Positions 43,539 to 51,923 of a stretch of 64,000 bases of DNA are shown here, piece by piece. Each line of letters starts with the position of its first letter. Position 1 is the first letter of the stretch. This stretch comes from DASQMT01 sp963835735. GTDB taxonomy: Bacteria > Actinomycetota > Thermoleophilia > Solirubrobacterales > Solirubrobacteraceae. The stretch lies in NCBI GenBank assembly GCA_963835735.1, contig CAWIGP010000007.1, positions 372,001-436,000 on the forward strand, given 5' to 3'. The translations under genes and the position numbers were made by a program. The notes under the pieces were generated by a model, which saw only the letters and a program-made list of their open reading frames with translations, searched no databases and was not told the origin of the DNA.

Positions 43539-43621
43539 TCCCTCCGCGGGCATTACCCCACAGGTTCGAAGGGTCAGGTCCAGCGGCGGACCTATCTCAG
43601 CCGGGCGATCTCCCCAGCCCC
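43539..43621 (-). promoter_or_regulatory. TPP riboswitch (THI element)
   Basis: On the minus strand the conserved THI-box elements occur in order: GGCTGAGA (CTGAGA at 43600-43595), ACCCTTCGAACCTG (43574-43561), then GGGGTAATGCC and CGCGGAGGGAG ending at 43539. The last element is also the Shine-Dalgarno of the ATPase gene 4 nt from its ATG, which implies translational control by sequestration. It identifies the transporter operon as thiamine related. Confidence 0.93.
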
Positions 43622-43652
43622 CCTGATTGCACTGACCCGAAAGGCTACTGGC

Positions 43653-43658
43653 TAGCAT
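43653..43658 (+). promoter_or_regulatory. -10 box TAGCAT for the GNAT gene
   Basis: TAGCAT ends 7 nt before GTG 43666 with no Shine-Dalgarno; leaderless arrangement. Confidence 0.5.
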
Positions 43659-43665
43659 CGGCGCG

Positions 43666-44223
43666 GTGCTGCGCCCGGCCTACCCGATCGCGACCGAGCG
43701 GCTGCACCTGCGCCCGTTCGAGCCCGGGGACCTGGACGCGCTCGTCGCGATCCACGGCGATCCGGACGTGGTCCGGTTCCTGTACTGGGACGTGCGCGAC
43801 CGCGACGAGCTGCGCGGCGTGCTCGCCGAGAAGCAGGAACGCACCGCGATCGAGAAGGAGGGCGACGGGCTCAACCTCGCCGTCGTGCTGCGGGCCACCG
43901 GCGAGCTCGTGGGCGACGTGACGTTGTTCTGGCGCAGCGAGCAGCACCACCAGGGCGAGGTCGGCTACATCTTCCACCCCGGGCACGGCGGCCGCGGTTA
44001 CGCGACCGAGGCGACCGGCGCGCTGCTGCGGCTCGGCTTCGAAGAGCTCGGGCTGCACCGTATCTGCGGCCGGCTCGACGGACGCAACACCGCCTCCGCG
44101 CGGGTCCTCGAGCGGCTCGGGATGCGGCGCGAGGCGCACATGGTCGAGAACGAGTTCGTGAAGGGCGAGTGGACCGACGAGCTCGTCTACGCGCTACTGG
44201 ACCGCGAGTGGCGCGCCGCGTAG
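43666..44223 (+). CDS. GNAT acetyltransferase, RimJ/RimL-like
   Basis: 185 residues from GTG. RimJ/L-type opening (IATERLHLRPFEPGDLDALVAIHGDP). The acetyl-CoA loop GHGGRGYATEATGALLRLGFEELGL lies near 107-130, followed by NTASARVLERLGMRREAHMVEN. It acetylates an amino group of a protein terminus or a small molecule; the substrate cannot be told. The leaderless-type promoter separates it from the divergent thiamine operon. Its 3' end overlaps the convergent STAS gene by 30 bp. Confidence 0.85.
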   Translation: MLRPAYPIATERLHLRPFEPGDLDALVAIHGDPDVVRFLYWDVRDRDELRGVLAEKQERTAIEKEGDGLNLAVVLRATGELVGDVTLFWRSEQHHQGEVGYIFHPGHGGRGYATEATGALLRLGFEELGLHRICGRLDGRNTASARVLERLGMRREAHMVENEFVKGEWTDELVYALLDREWRAA

Positions 44224-44583
44224 GCGCTCAGACGGCTCCGACACGAACTGGAGCGACGCGGGGATCTCGCTGACGATCTCGAACGCCTCCTCCATCCCGC
44301 TCACGGCGAGCAGGTACTGGACCGCGCGTCCGCCCCGCACCAGCACGAGCCGCGTGCCGGCCTGTCGAGCCCGCCGCCGGGCCGCGAGGAGCCGGCCGAT
44401 CCCGCTCGAGTCCATGAACGTCAGCTCGCGCAGATCGAGGACGATGCAGGGCGGCCGGCTGCCTTCGACGCGGTGGAGCTCCTCGTCGAAGATTTCCGCG
44501 TGGTCGAGGTCCAGCTCCCCTCGCAGCGCGATCCGCACTGCGCCGGACGGCAGCAACTCGCGTGTCAGCCGACAGCCCCGCAT
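44194..44583 (-). CDS. STAS-domain anti-sigma factor antagonist
   Basis: 129 residues. SpoIIAA-like STAS fold with VLDLRELTFMDSSGIGRLLAARR; Ser59/Ser60 is the site phosphorylated by the cognate anti-sigma kinase in partner-switching systems. No kinase or phosphatase gene is adjacent. The C-terminal ~15 residues overlap the GNAT gene on the other strand and probably add a flexible tail. Confidence 0.85.
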   Translation of the reverse strand: MRGCRLTRELLPSGAVRIALRGELDLDHAEIFDEELHRVEGSRPPCIVLDLRELTFMDSSGIGRLLAARRRARQAGTRLVLVRGGRAVQYLLAVSGMEEAFEIVSEIPASLQFVSEPSERLRGAPLAVQ

Positions 44584-44659
44584 TCCGCCCCTTCCCCCGA
44601 AGTCGGTTCGTACTCTGACGCGTTTACGTACCCGATGCCCGCCACCCGAAACCGGAGCA

Positions 44660-46000
44660 TCACACGTGCGCCGGACGCGTCAGCGCCTTGACGAAGTCCT
44701 CCAGCTGGCGGGTCGTCCAGCACTCGTAGAGCTCACAGAACGGCGCGTACGCGCGCACGACGGAGTCGCCGTAGTTCCAGTACAGCCGCGGCTCGGGGTT
44801 GAGCCAGAACGTGCGCCCCGCGCGCGCGGCGAGATGAGCGAACACGTCCGCGCGCGGGTCGCGCCCGTTCGTGCGCGCGTCGCCCAGCACGATCACCGTC
44901 GCGCGCGGGTGCAGGTCGTCCTCGACCAGCGCGAGGAACTCGCTCCAGACGCGCCCGTAGTCGGTGTAGCCGGACACGTCCGCGACCCCGGCGTCGCGCG
45001 AGATCGCCTCGGACACCGCCTTGAAGTTGCGCTCGCGCTCGAACACCTCGGTCACCTCGGAGATCCGTTCGACGAACACGAACGAGCGCATCTTGCGGAA
45101 CGAGTCGTGCAGCGCGTGCAGCACCGACAGGAAGAACACCGACGCGCTCGTGACGCTGGTCGACACGTCGCACAGCACGTAGAGCTCGGGCCGGCGCGGG
45201 CGCTGCGGGCGGAACTTGAGCACGACCGGGACGCCGCCGGTCTGCAGCGACGCGCGCATCGTGCGCCGCACGTCGACGTGCGCGTGCGTGCGCCTGCCGC
45301 GGGTCTCGTGGCCCTGGGTCGCGAGCCGCCGCTTGAGCTGCGCCACGACCCGGTGCACGGCGGCCAGGTCCTGCAGCGGCCCGGACGGCAGTGCCCGGTC
45401 GAGCTCGTTCAGCGGCCGCGCCGGCGGCAGCGCCTGCGTGCGCTCGATCTGGGCGCGCTCGAGCTCCCGCCGCAACTGCTGCTCGAAGCGGCGGATCTGC
45501 TCGCGCGTGAGCGGCTCGCCGCCGTCCTCGCGCGGCTGGCCATCGCTGCGCAGGTCGAGCGCGCGGCGGATCCGCTGGACGTCGACGCCGAGCACGCCGG
45601 AGCCCTCGCCGCGGCGCCCGAGCGCGGCGATCGCCAGCCGCGCGAGGTCGCGCATCGCGCTCTCGTCGCCGTCGCGGATCGCCTGCATCGCCTGCTCGCG
45701 CAGGTTGTCGAGGTCGATCTGCTCGCCGCCGGTGATCCCGTCCGACTCGCGCACCTCGCGGTCGACCGCCTGCTCCTCGACCGCGCGGAAGAAGAAGCGC
45801 TCGAACACCAGCTCGAACACGCGCCGGTCCTCCTGCGACTTCGCGAGCGTGGCGGCGAGCGCCTCGCGGAACGCGCCGCGCTCGGTCCACGGCACCTCCT
45901 CGAGCGCGGCGAACGCGTCGAGCAGCTCGGACGTCCCGATCGCCAGCCCCTCGGCCCGCAGGGCCTCGGCGAAGCCGACGATCCGTGCGGGCAGCGTCAC
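44660..46000 (-). CDS. VWA-domain protein, CoxE-like
   Basis: 446 residues. GTG 46000 overlaps the MoxR stop (GTGA). The N-terminal half is helical and charged (EEVPWTERGAFREALAATLA). The C-terminal half is a von Willebrand A domain with MIDAS residues in LYVLCDVSTSVTSAS (DxSxS), the Thr in GYTDYG and ARATVIVLGDART. MoxR/VWA pairs act as ATP-dependent chaperones that insert cofactors or metals, as CoxD/CoxE do for CO dehydrogenase. No target enzyme gene is visible nearby. Confidence 0.85.
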   Translation of the reverse strand: MTLPARIVGFAEALRAEGLAIGTSELLDAFAALEEVPWTERGAFREALAATLAKSQEDRRVFELVFERFFFRAVEEQAVDREVRESDGITGGEQIDLDNLREQAMQAIRDGDESAMRDLARLAIAALGRRGEGSGVLGVDVQRIRRALDLRSDGQPREDGGEPLTREQIRRFEQQLRRELERAQIERTQALPPARPLNELDRALPSGPLQDLAAVHRVVAQLKRRLATQGHETRGRRTHAHVDVRRTMRASLQTGGVPVVLKFRPQRPRRPELYVLCDVSTSVTSASVFFLSVLHALHDSFRKMRSFVFVERISEVTEVFERERNFKAVSEAISRDAGVADVSGYTDYGRVWSEFLALVEDDLHPRATVIVLGDARTNGRDPRADVFAHLAARAGRTFWLNPEPRLYWNYGDSVVRAYAPFCELYECWTTRQLEDFVKALTRPAHV

Positions 46001-46875
46001 GCCGGCCGGGGCGCCAGGCCGAGCCGCACGCCGACCCGCTCGGCGACCACGTCGAGGTCGGTGCGGTGTTTGACGATGATGCTCATCGTGGCGCGGAAGG
46101 TGTCCTCGTCGATGTCGTCGGCTCCGAGCAGCAGCAGCGCGCGCGCCCAGTCGATCGACTCCGCGATCGACGGCGGCTTCTTGAGGTCGAGCTCGCGCAC
46201 CAGCGCGATCACCTGGACGAGCTTGGCCGCGACCGCGTCGGGGAGCTCGGGCGTGTGCATGCGCACGATCTCGAGCTCGCGCTCGGTCGTCGGGTAGTCG
46301 AGCCACAGGTACAGACAGCGGCGCTTGAGCGCCTCGGTCAGCTCGCGCGAGTTGTTCGACGTGAGCAGCACCACCGGATGGGTGCGCGCCTCGATCCGGC
46401 CGAGCTCGGGGATCGAGATCTGGAAGTCCGACAGCAGCTCGAGCAGCATCGCCTCGAACTCCTGGTCGGTCTTGTCGATCTCGTCGATCAGCAGCACGAC
46501 CGGCTCCTCGGATGCGATCGCCGCCAGCAGCGGGCGCGCGAGCAGGAACTCCTCGCCGAAGATGTCGTCCTGCACGGCGTCCCAGCCGGTGCCCGCCGCC
46601 TCGGCCTGGATCCGCAGCAGCTGCTTGCGGTAGTTCCATTCGTACAGCGCCTTGGCCTCGTCGAGCCCCTCGTAGCACTGCAGCCGCACGAGCGTGCGGC
46701 CCAGGTAGGAGGCGAGCGCCTTGGCCAGCTCGGTCTTGCCGACTCCCGCCGGTCCCTCGACCAGCACCGGCTTGCCGAGCCGCGCGGCGAGGAAAGAGAC
46801 CAGCGCGGTGGACTCGCCGGGCAGGTAGCCGACCGCGCGCAGTCCGGCGTCGACGTCAGCGACTGAATCGGTCAT
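45997..46875 (-). CDS. MoxR-family AAA+ ATPase
   Basis: 292 residues. Walker A VEGPAGVGKTELAKALA near 41, Walker B VVLLIDEIDKTD, sensor 1 LLTSNNSRELTEALKRRCLYLWLDYP with the arginine finger region. It matches the CoxD-like branch of MoxR ATPases and is coupled to the downstream VWA gene. Likely a chaperone for assembly of a metalloenzyme or surface complex. ATG 46875 is preceded by no strong ribosome site. Confidence 0.9.
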   Translation of the reverse strand: MTDSVADVDAGLRAVGYLPGESTALVSFLAARLGKPVLVEGPAGVGKTELAKALASYLGRTLVRLQCYEGLDEAKALYEWNYRKQLLRIQAEAAGTGWDAVQDDIFGEEFLLARPLLAAIASEEPVVLLIDEIDKTDQEFEAMLLELLSDFQISIPELGRIEARTHPVVLLTSNNSRELTEALKRRCLYLWLDYPTTERELEIVRMHTPELPDAVAAKLVQVIALVRELDLKKPPSIAESIDWARALLLLGADDIDEDTFRATMSIIVKHRTDLDVVAERVGVRLGLAPRPA

Positions 46876-46891
46876 GGGGAGGGGGCAAGGA

Positions 46892-46897
46892 TAGGCT
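46892..46897 (+). promoter_or_regulatory. -10 box TAGGCT for the 57-residue gene
   Basis: TAGGCT ends 8 nt before GTG 46906. It lies in the gap between the divergent MoxR gene and the small membrane protein gene. Confidence 0.5.
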
Positions 46898-46905
46898 CCC
46901 GCCGC

Positions 46906-47079
46906 GTGTTCGCCGCGTTCTCGCCGTCCCCGGTGCCGTTCATCGTGCTGATGGCGATCGGCTTCGTGATCGGCGTGACCGGCCACATCTATCGCTCGCG
47001 GCCGCTGATCGCGACCGGCATCGGAATGATCTTCATCGCCACGCTGCTGCTGCCGCTCGCGCTGTACGCGACGGAGTGA
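46906..47079 (+). CDS. Small membrane protein with two helices, hypothetical
   Basis: 57 residues from GTG 46906. Two hydrophobic segments (VPFIVLMAIGFVIGVTGHIY and LIATGIGMIFIATLLLPLALY) flank a basic turn RSRP. Coding is supported by the -10 box at the right distance and a continuous hydrophobic pattern. Function unknown. It ends 8 bp before the convergent membrane-protein gene. Confidence 0.6.
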   Translation: MFAAFSPSPVPFIVLMAIGFVIGVTGHIYRSRPLIATGIGMIFIATLLLPLALYATE

Positions 47080-47086
47080 TGCGACG

Positions 47087-47743
47087 TCAGGAGCGGCGGT
47101 CCTCGCCGGCCCGCTCATCCTCGTCCGCGCGCGCCGCCGACCGGCGCGCGCGGCCGGGCGCCTCGGGCGGCTCGCCCTCCCAGCCCGGGCGGTCGCTCAG
47201 CGCGTCGTTCACCGCGGTCGCCTCGCGCGGGCGTCGCGTCGCGCTCCGCCGTTCGGTCCGCGCCGGGCGCTCCCATTCCACGTCCTCCGCCATCGGGTTC
47301 GGCGGCTCCGGCCGGTGCGCCGCGCGGACCCGCGCGCCCGCCACTGCCAGCGCCGCGGCCGCGGCGAGCGCGACGAAGATGCCCCACTGGAGCCCGAACT
47401 CGGCCGAGTCGCTCTCCGGGGTGTCGAACAACCGCCACACGATCAGCAGCGCTGCCCAGCCGCCGGCGGCCATGATCACCGTCCCGTCTCCGCCCGGCAG
47501 GTGGAACGCCTTGTGCTGGGAACGCGCCCAGACGAGGTAGAGCACCCCCGCCGACACGAGCAGGACCGCCGCTTCCACGAACGAGAACTCTCCGAACGCC
47601 GAACGGTTGAACGTCCGATCCTCGCCCCGGAACACGGCGCTGTACCACGGGAGGAACAGCGTCAGCGCGAGCGCGGCCGCCGCCCCGGCGGCCTGCTGCA
47701 TCTCGGCGGGCAGCGCTCGGAAGGCTGGGATCGTCGCGGCCAC
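47087..47743 (-). CDS. Membrane protein, hypothetical
   Basis: 218 residues from GTG 47743. Four predicted helices in the first ~140 residues (AAGAAAALALTLFLPWYSAVF; FVEAAVLLVSAGVLYLVW; VIMAAGGWAALLIVWRLF; WGIFVALAAAAALAVAGA). The cytosolic tail is rich in Arg/Glu (RTERRSATRRPREA, ARRSAARADEDERAGEDRRS). No family recognised. A TAGACT box lies 10 nt upstream. Confidence 0.65.
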   Translation of the reverse strand: MAATIPAFRALPAEMQQAAGAAAALALTLFLPWYSAVFRGEDRTFNRSAFGEFSFVEAAVLLVSAGVLYLVWARSQHKAFHLPGGDGTVIMAAGGWAALLIVWRLFDTPESDSAEFGLQWGIFVALAAAAALAVAGARVRAAHRPEPPNPMAEDVEWERPARTERRSATRRPREATAVNDALSDRPGWEGEPPEAPGRARRSAARADEDERAGEDRRS

Positions 47744-47753
47744 TTGAACTTCC

Positions 47754-47759
47754 AGTCTA
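47754..47759 (-). promoter_or_regulatory. -10 box TAGACT for the 218-residue membrane protein
   Basis: TAGACT on the minus strand ends 10 nt before GTG 47743. Confidence 0.45.
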
Positions 47760-47772
47760 CGTCCGGGGGACG

Positions 47773-48153
47773 TCAGTCCAGCGGGATGTCCTCGACGTCC
47801 ACGCGCGTCCGGCCGGGTGCCGGCTCGCCGAGCCGCTCGATGTACCAGTCGAGCAGCGCGCGCAGCGCCAGCAGCAGCTCCCGCAGCGCCTCGGCGAGCT
47901 GCCGCGAGAGCTCCGGCGGGACCACGTCGCGGACCGTCGCCAGCAGCGCGAGCAACGCCTGCAGGTCGGGCGCGGCGGGGCCTACGCCACCGGGCGCCGC
48001 CCAACCGCGCGGCGGGACCGGCTCGCGCGCCGTGCCGCCCGCGTCCTCGGCCTGGCGCTGCGCCTCTCGCACGAGCCGGTCGGCGGCGGCATGGGCCTCG
48101 TCGAGATGCGCGCGGACCGCGCGCAGCGTGTCCTGCTCGGACGGCTCAGGCAA
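47773..48153 (-). CDS. Helical hypothetical protein downstream of the ArsA-like ATPase
   Basis: 126 residues from TTG 48153, overlapping the ATPase gene's stop by 8 bp. N-terminal helix (QDTLRAVRAHLDEAHAAADRLVREAQRQ), Pro/Gly-rich linker (about 45-62), then a Leu-rich helical region (LQALLALLATVRDVV, LAEALRELLLALRALLDWYIE). The coupling to the ATPase suggests a partner role. Not recognised further. Confidence 0.6.
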   Translation of the reverse strand: MPEPSEQDTLRAVRAHLDEAHAAADRLVREAQRQAEDAGGTAREPVPPRGWAAPGGVGPAAPDLQALLALLATVRDVVPPELSRQLAEALRELLLALRALLDWYIERLGEPAPGRTRVDVEDIPLD

Positions 48154-49312
48154 AGCGCACCACCAGCGAGCCCGCGTCGAGCGCCGCGCCCGCCGGTTTG
48201 AGCGCGGCGAGCGCGGGCGGCAGGACGACCGTGCGCTTGCGCCCGTCGACCCGCACCACCAGCTCGTCGCCGACCTTCTTGAGCGAGACGTCGCCCTTGC
48301 CGGCGAACGGCACCGCCAGGCGCACGTGGCCGGCGCCCCCGTCGAGCCCGAACTCCTGCGCGAGCCCGGCGTGCAGCAGCGACTCAGGCGCGTCCGCCGC
48401 GAACACCGCCGCGCCGAGGCGGTCGAGCATCGCCGCCCCGATCACCTCGGCCTCGAGGTATGGCGCGCACAGGACCGGCACGGGCGCGAAGCCCTCGCGG
48501 ACGCGCCCGAGCTCGCGCTGCTGCACCTCGCGCCAGGCGCCGAAGTACGTGCCGGCCAGCTCGTCCGGGAAGACACGGTTGACGATCACCGCATCCGTCA
48601 GGTACCCGTACAGGCTCAGATAGGTGAACGTGCGCATCGCCTCGGCGACCACCATCCGGTCGGGCGTCATCACGAGCCGCACCGAGACCGCCGAGCCGTC
48701 GCGCAGTATGTCGTGCATCGCGACGAGGTTGGCCACCAGCCCCTGGACCTCGGCCATCACCTCCTCGTCGGGCAGCCGCAGGTCCAGGAACGCGCGCGCG
48801 AGCGGCCGCGCGGCGGCCAGCAGCTGCGTCTCGCGCCCCACCAGCTTCCCCAGCCACCAGCGCGCCGCCTCCGGGAACGAGAGCAGCCGCAGCGTCTCGC
48901 CGGTCGGCGCGCAGTCGACCACGATCACGTCCCAGCCGCCCTCTTCGACGTGGCGGCGCAGCCGCAGCAGGCTGAACAGCTCGTCGCCGCCCGGCGGCAC
49001 CGTCAGCTCCTCGGCGGCGATCCGCTCGACGCCGCGTTCGACCAGCACCTGACCGAGCCACCCCTGGACCGCCGACCAGTGGCGCTCGAGCTCCACCTGC
49101 GCCGAGACCTGCTGCGCCCACAGGTTGCGCTCCAGCTCGGCCGGCTCGGCGCCGACCGGCGTCTCGAGCACGTCGGCGAGCGAGTGGGCAGGATCGGTCG
49201 AGAGGACGACGGTGCGCAGCCCGGCGGCGGCGCAACGGCGCGCGGTCGCGGCGGCGACGGACGTCTTCCCGACGCCGCCCTTGCCCGTATAGAGGATCGT
49301 GCGCGGGGCCAT
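48146..49312 (-). CDS. ArsA/GET3-family anion-transporting-type ATPase
   Basis: 388 residues. Deviant Walker A GKGGVGKTSVAAATA near 10, switch I LSTDPAHSLADVL, and VVDCAPTGETLRLLSFP. The C-terminal ~80 residues form an added beta domain (VRLAVPFAGKGDVSLKKVGDELVVRVD), found in actinobacterial and cyanobacterial ArsA-like proteins and related to small heat-shock/HSP20-like folds. No arsenite pump (arsB) or regulator is nearby, so arsenic resistance is unlikely; targeting of membrane proteins or another ATP-driven role is possible. Confidence 0.85.
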   Translation of the reverse strand: MAPRTILYTGKGGVGKTSVAAATARRCAAAGLRTVVLSTDPAHSLADVLETPVGAEPAELERNLWAQQVSAQVELERHWSAVQGWLGQVLVERGVERIAAEELTVPPGGDELFSLLRLRRHVEEGGWDVIVVDCAPTGETLRLLSFPEAARWWLGKLVGRETQLLAAARPLARAFLDLRLPDEEVMAEVQGLVANLVAMHDILRDGSAVSVRLVMTPDRMVVAEAMRTFTYLSLYGYLTDAVIVNRVFPDELAGTYFGAWREVQQRELGRVREGFAPVPVLCAPYLEAEVIGAAMLDRLGAAVFAADAPESLLHAGLAQEFGLDGGAGHVRLAVPFAGKGDVSLKKVGDELVVRVDGRKRTVVLPPALAALKPAGAALDAGSLVVRFA

Positions 49313-49326
49313 CGAGGGCCCGCAGC

Positions 49327-50709
49327 CTACTTCGTGCGCTTGCGCGGCTTGAGCACCTCGACCTGTCCCTCCGTGCCGCCCGCGTTGCCGGCCAGGTCGG
49401 TCGCGTCGATCCGCACCGTGTAGATCCCCGGCTTGCGCGGCGGCGTCCAGGCGACCGTGCGCGTCCCGCGCCCGACCGTTCCGGCCGCCACCGAGAGCAC
49501 GCGCTTGCCGTCCGGTGCGGTCACGCTCACCGAGGTGCGCGAGATCTTCGAGAGCGAGAACGACAGCGTGCCGGCCTTCCCTCCGCGGATGCGCGTGGTA
49601 CGGAGCGCCAACTCGGGCGGCACGGTCAGGTAGGTCGTGAAGTGCAGCTCGGTGTCGCAGTACACGGGGACGCCGGTGCGATCGCACAGATTGGTGAGGA
49701 AGTCGCGCAGCAGCGTGTGGTAGCTGAGGTCGGACTCGCGCGTGATCGCGCCGCGCGAGTAGTACGACCAGGCGCCCGTGTCGTACGTCGGCACCTCCTT
49801 GCGCGCGGTCGCGTCCCCGTCGGCGAACAGCTGCGCGGCGCGCGGGTCGCCGGTGATCTGCGCGACGTCGTAGAGCCCGACCAGGGACTGGACGAAGCCG
49901 TTGAGGATCCGCAGGCTCGGCCAGAACGAGTACTGCGCGTAGTGCACGCCATCGGGGGTCTGCACGCGGACGCCGGTCGGCGGCGCCTGCTCGAACAGCT
50001 TCAACCCCGCCTGGATCTTCGGCAGCAGCTCGGGCATCCGGCCGAGCTTGACCGCCGACCGCGCGATCGCCTGCAGGCCGGTGCCCTGCGCGAGCCCGCT
50101 CACCCATGGCGGGGCGCCGCCGTCGAACGTGAAGTAGTACTCCCACGCCAGGCCGCCGCCGCGCGGCACCGCGACCGACAGCAGCTCGTCGAGCAGCACG
50201 CTGTTGCGCGCGTTGTTGCGGCGCGAGCCCTTGGCGTACGCGTTGAGCTTGCCGAAGTTCGCTAGCGGATGGAGCTGGATGCCCTGGCCGGGCACGTGCT
50301 GCCAGACCAGCTCCGAGCCCGAGAACGACACGCGCTGGCCGTTTGCCAGCAGCGGCTGCGCGCTCCACCACTCGGCGTTGCGCTGCAGCGTCAGGAACAG
50401 CGGATACAGGCGCGCCGCGCGCATCTGGCCGCGCGCGGCGATCCCCTCGACGGTGGCGAGCGCGCCGGCGAGCTGCGCCTTGCGCGCGCCGCTCAGGCTC
50501 TTGATGCGGCGTTTGACGTCCGCGTGGATTGCGCGGTCCGCGTCGTATGTGGCCTGGTCGATCGCGCCGGCCGCGCGGAGCTTGTTCAGCTCGCTCGCGA
50601 TCGTCTTCTTCTTTGCGGCGTGGGCGGTCGGCGCGCTCGCGCCGAGCGCGAACGCGCCTGCGCAGATGAGCGCAATCCAAATACAACCAGGTGTTCGTAT
50701 CCAGGCCAT
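49327..50709 (-). CDS. Secreted D-glucuronyl C5-epimerase-like protein with Ig-like domain
   Basis: 460 residues from ATG 50709. Signal peptide (IWIALICAGAFALGASAPTAHA). A middle region of helical-barrel type (about 90-370) with WEYYFTFDGGAPPWVSGLAQG, YDTGAWSYYSRGAITRESDLSYHTLLRDFL and NLCDRTG matches the C-terminal domain of D-glucuronyl C5-epimerases (GLCE_C). The last ~80 residues are an Ig-like/FlgD-type module (WTPPRKPGIYTVRIDATDLAGN). Epimerases of this kind convert glucuronate to iduronate in polymers; the bacterial substrate is unknown. An alternative ATG at 50757 would precede the -10 box. Confidence 0.75.
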   Translation of the reverse strand: MAWIRTPGCIWIALICAGAFALGASAPTAHAAKKKTIASELNKLRAAGAIDQATYDADRAIHADVKRRIKSLSGARKAQLAGALATVEGIAARGQMRAARLYPLFLTLQRNAEWWSAQPLLANGQRVSFSGSELVWQHVPGQGIQLHPLANFGKLNAYAKGSRRNNARNSVLLDELLSVAVPRGGGLAWEYYFTFDGGAPPWVSGLAQGTGLQAIARSAVKLGRMPELLPKIQAGLKLFEQAPPTGVRVQTPDGVHYAQYSFWPSLRILNGFVQSLVGLYDVAQITGDPRAAQLFADGDATARKEVPTYDTGAWSYYSRGAITRESDLSYHTLLRDFLTNLCDRTGVPVYCDTELHFTTYLTVPPELALRTTRIRGGKAGTLSFSLSKISRTSVSVTAPDGKRVLSVAAGTVGRGTRTVAWTPPRKPGIYTVRIDATDLAGNAGGTEGQVEVLKPRKRTK

Positions 50710-50716
50710 CGGTCCG

Positions 50717-50722
50717 ATGCTA
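50717..50722 (-). promoter_or_regulatory. -10 box TAGCAT for the epimerase-like gene
   Basis: TAGCAT on the minus strand ends 7 nt before ATG 50709, the same box and spacing as at 43653-43658. Confidence 0.5.
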
Positions 50723-50802
50723 GGCTCGCCCTGCCGGCTTGCCACCAGCTGCAACACAGCCTGCGGCCGTCCAGTTTCGCGATTACAGGAGCTTGTTTGC
50801 CG

Positions 50803-51861
50803 ATGACCCGCCTTCGCCCTGCTCTCCTGCTGTCGTTTATCGCGGCGGCTGCGCTCGGCTTCGCCGCATGCGGGGGTGACGACAAATCCGACGGGCAGCA
50901 GGCCTCGGCGAGCACCGACGTCAACGAGCTGCTGACCCAGACGTTCACCGGCTCGAAGGACGTCAATTCCGGCAACATCGACCTCAAGCTCAAGATCGAC
51001 GCGCAGGGCGGCGAGTCCCAGCTCGACGGTCCGGTGAGCGTCAGCTTGGCGGGCCCGTTCCAGACCCAGGACGAGGGCACGCTGCCGAAGTTCAAGCTCG
51101 ACGCCTCGATCGAGGGCGCCGGCCAGAGCATCCAGGCGGGCGCGACCTCCACCGGGGACAAGGGCTTCGTCTCGTTCCAGGGGACCGACTACGTGCTCGA
51201 CGACCAGGTCTTCCGGCAGTTCAAGGCCGGCTACGAGGAGTCCCAGAAGCAGGGCTCTGAGAACCAGCAGAGCTTCGCGACGCTCGGGATGGACCCGCGC
51301 AAGTGGCTCACCGACCCGAAGAACGAGGGCGAGGCGAACGTCGGCGACGACGTCACGATCAAGATCACCGGCGGCGTCGACGTCGCCAAGCTGCTCGACG
51401 ACGTCAACAACGCGCTGAGCAAGGCGTCGTCACTCGGCCTGCAGGGCGCCGGACAGGTGCCGGAGAAGCTGACCGAGGAGCAGCGCCGGCAGGTGCTCGA
51501 CGCCGTCAAGGACCCGCGCGTGGAGATCTACACCGGCAAGGACGACCAGATCCTGCGCCGCATGGTCGTGAACCTCGGCGTCGAGGATGCGGACAGCGAC
51601 ACCAGCGGCACGGTCGCGTTCGACGTCTCGATCACCGACCTCAACGAGGACCAGGACATCGCCGAGCCGGCGGACGCCAAGCCGTTCGGCGACCTGCTCT
51701 CCCAGCTCGGCGGGCTCGGCCTCGGCGGCGCGTCGGCAGATGCCGGCGCGGCGGGCTCGGGGACGTCGTCGGAGGATCTCGAGAAGTTCTCGAAGTGCAT
51801 CGAGGATGCGGGCGAGGACGTCGCGAAGGCGCGCGAGTGCTCCGAGCTGATCGCCGGCTGA
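50803..51861 (+). CDS. Lipoprotein, LppX/LolA-like fold suspected
   Basis: 352 residues. Signal peptide (LLLSFIAAAALGFAACGGD) with lipobox FAAC. The body consists of alternating beta segments (NSGNIDLKLKIDAQGG, GPVSVSLAGPFQTQDEG, KFKLDASIEGAGQS) as in LppX/LprG/LolA lipid-binding proteins, with a Gly/Ala/Ser-rich linker near 310 and a short C-terminal helix holding two Cys (KFSKCIEDAGEDVAKARECSEL), possibly disulfide-linked. It may carry lipids outside the membrane; this is inference from the fold-like pattern. AGGAG lies 11 nt before the ATG. Confidence 0.7.
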   Translation: MTRLRPALLLSFIAAAALGFAACGGDDKSDGQQASASTDVNELLTQTFTGSKDVNSGNIDLKLKIDAQGGESQLDGPVSVSLAGPFQTQDEGTLPKFKLDASIEGAGQSIQAGATSTGDKGFVSFQGTDYVLDDQVFRQFKAGYEESQKQGSENQQSFATLGMDPRKWLTDPKNEGEANVGDDVTIKITGGVDVAKLLDDVNNALSKASSLGLQGAGQVPEKLTEEQRRQVLDAVKDPRVEIYTGKDDQILRRMVVNLGVEDADSDTSGTVAFDVSITDLNEDQDIAEPADAKPFGDLLSQLGGLGLGGASADAGAAGSGTSSEDLEKFSKCIEDAGEDVAKARECSELIAG

Positions 51862-51908
51862 ACGACACGCCGTAGTACGTCGCCGCGCGGCCTGTTCGCG
51901 CGCACCGC

Positions 51909-51914
51909 TAAGGT
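51909..51914 (+). promoter_or_regulatory. -10 box TAAGGT for the antiporter gene
   Basis: TAAGGT ends 9 nt before ATG 51924 with no Shine-Dalgarno. Confidence 0.45.
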
Positions 51915-51923
51915 CCCGCCTCG

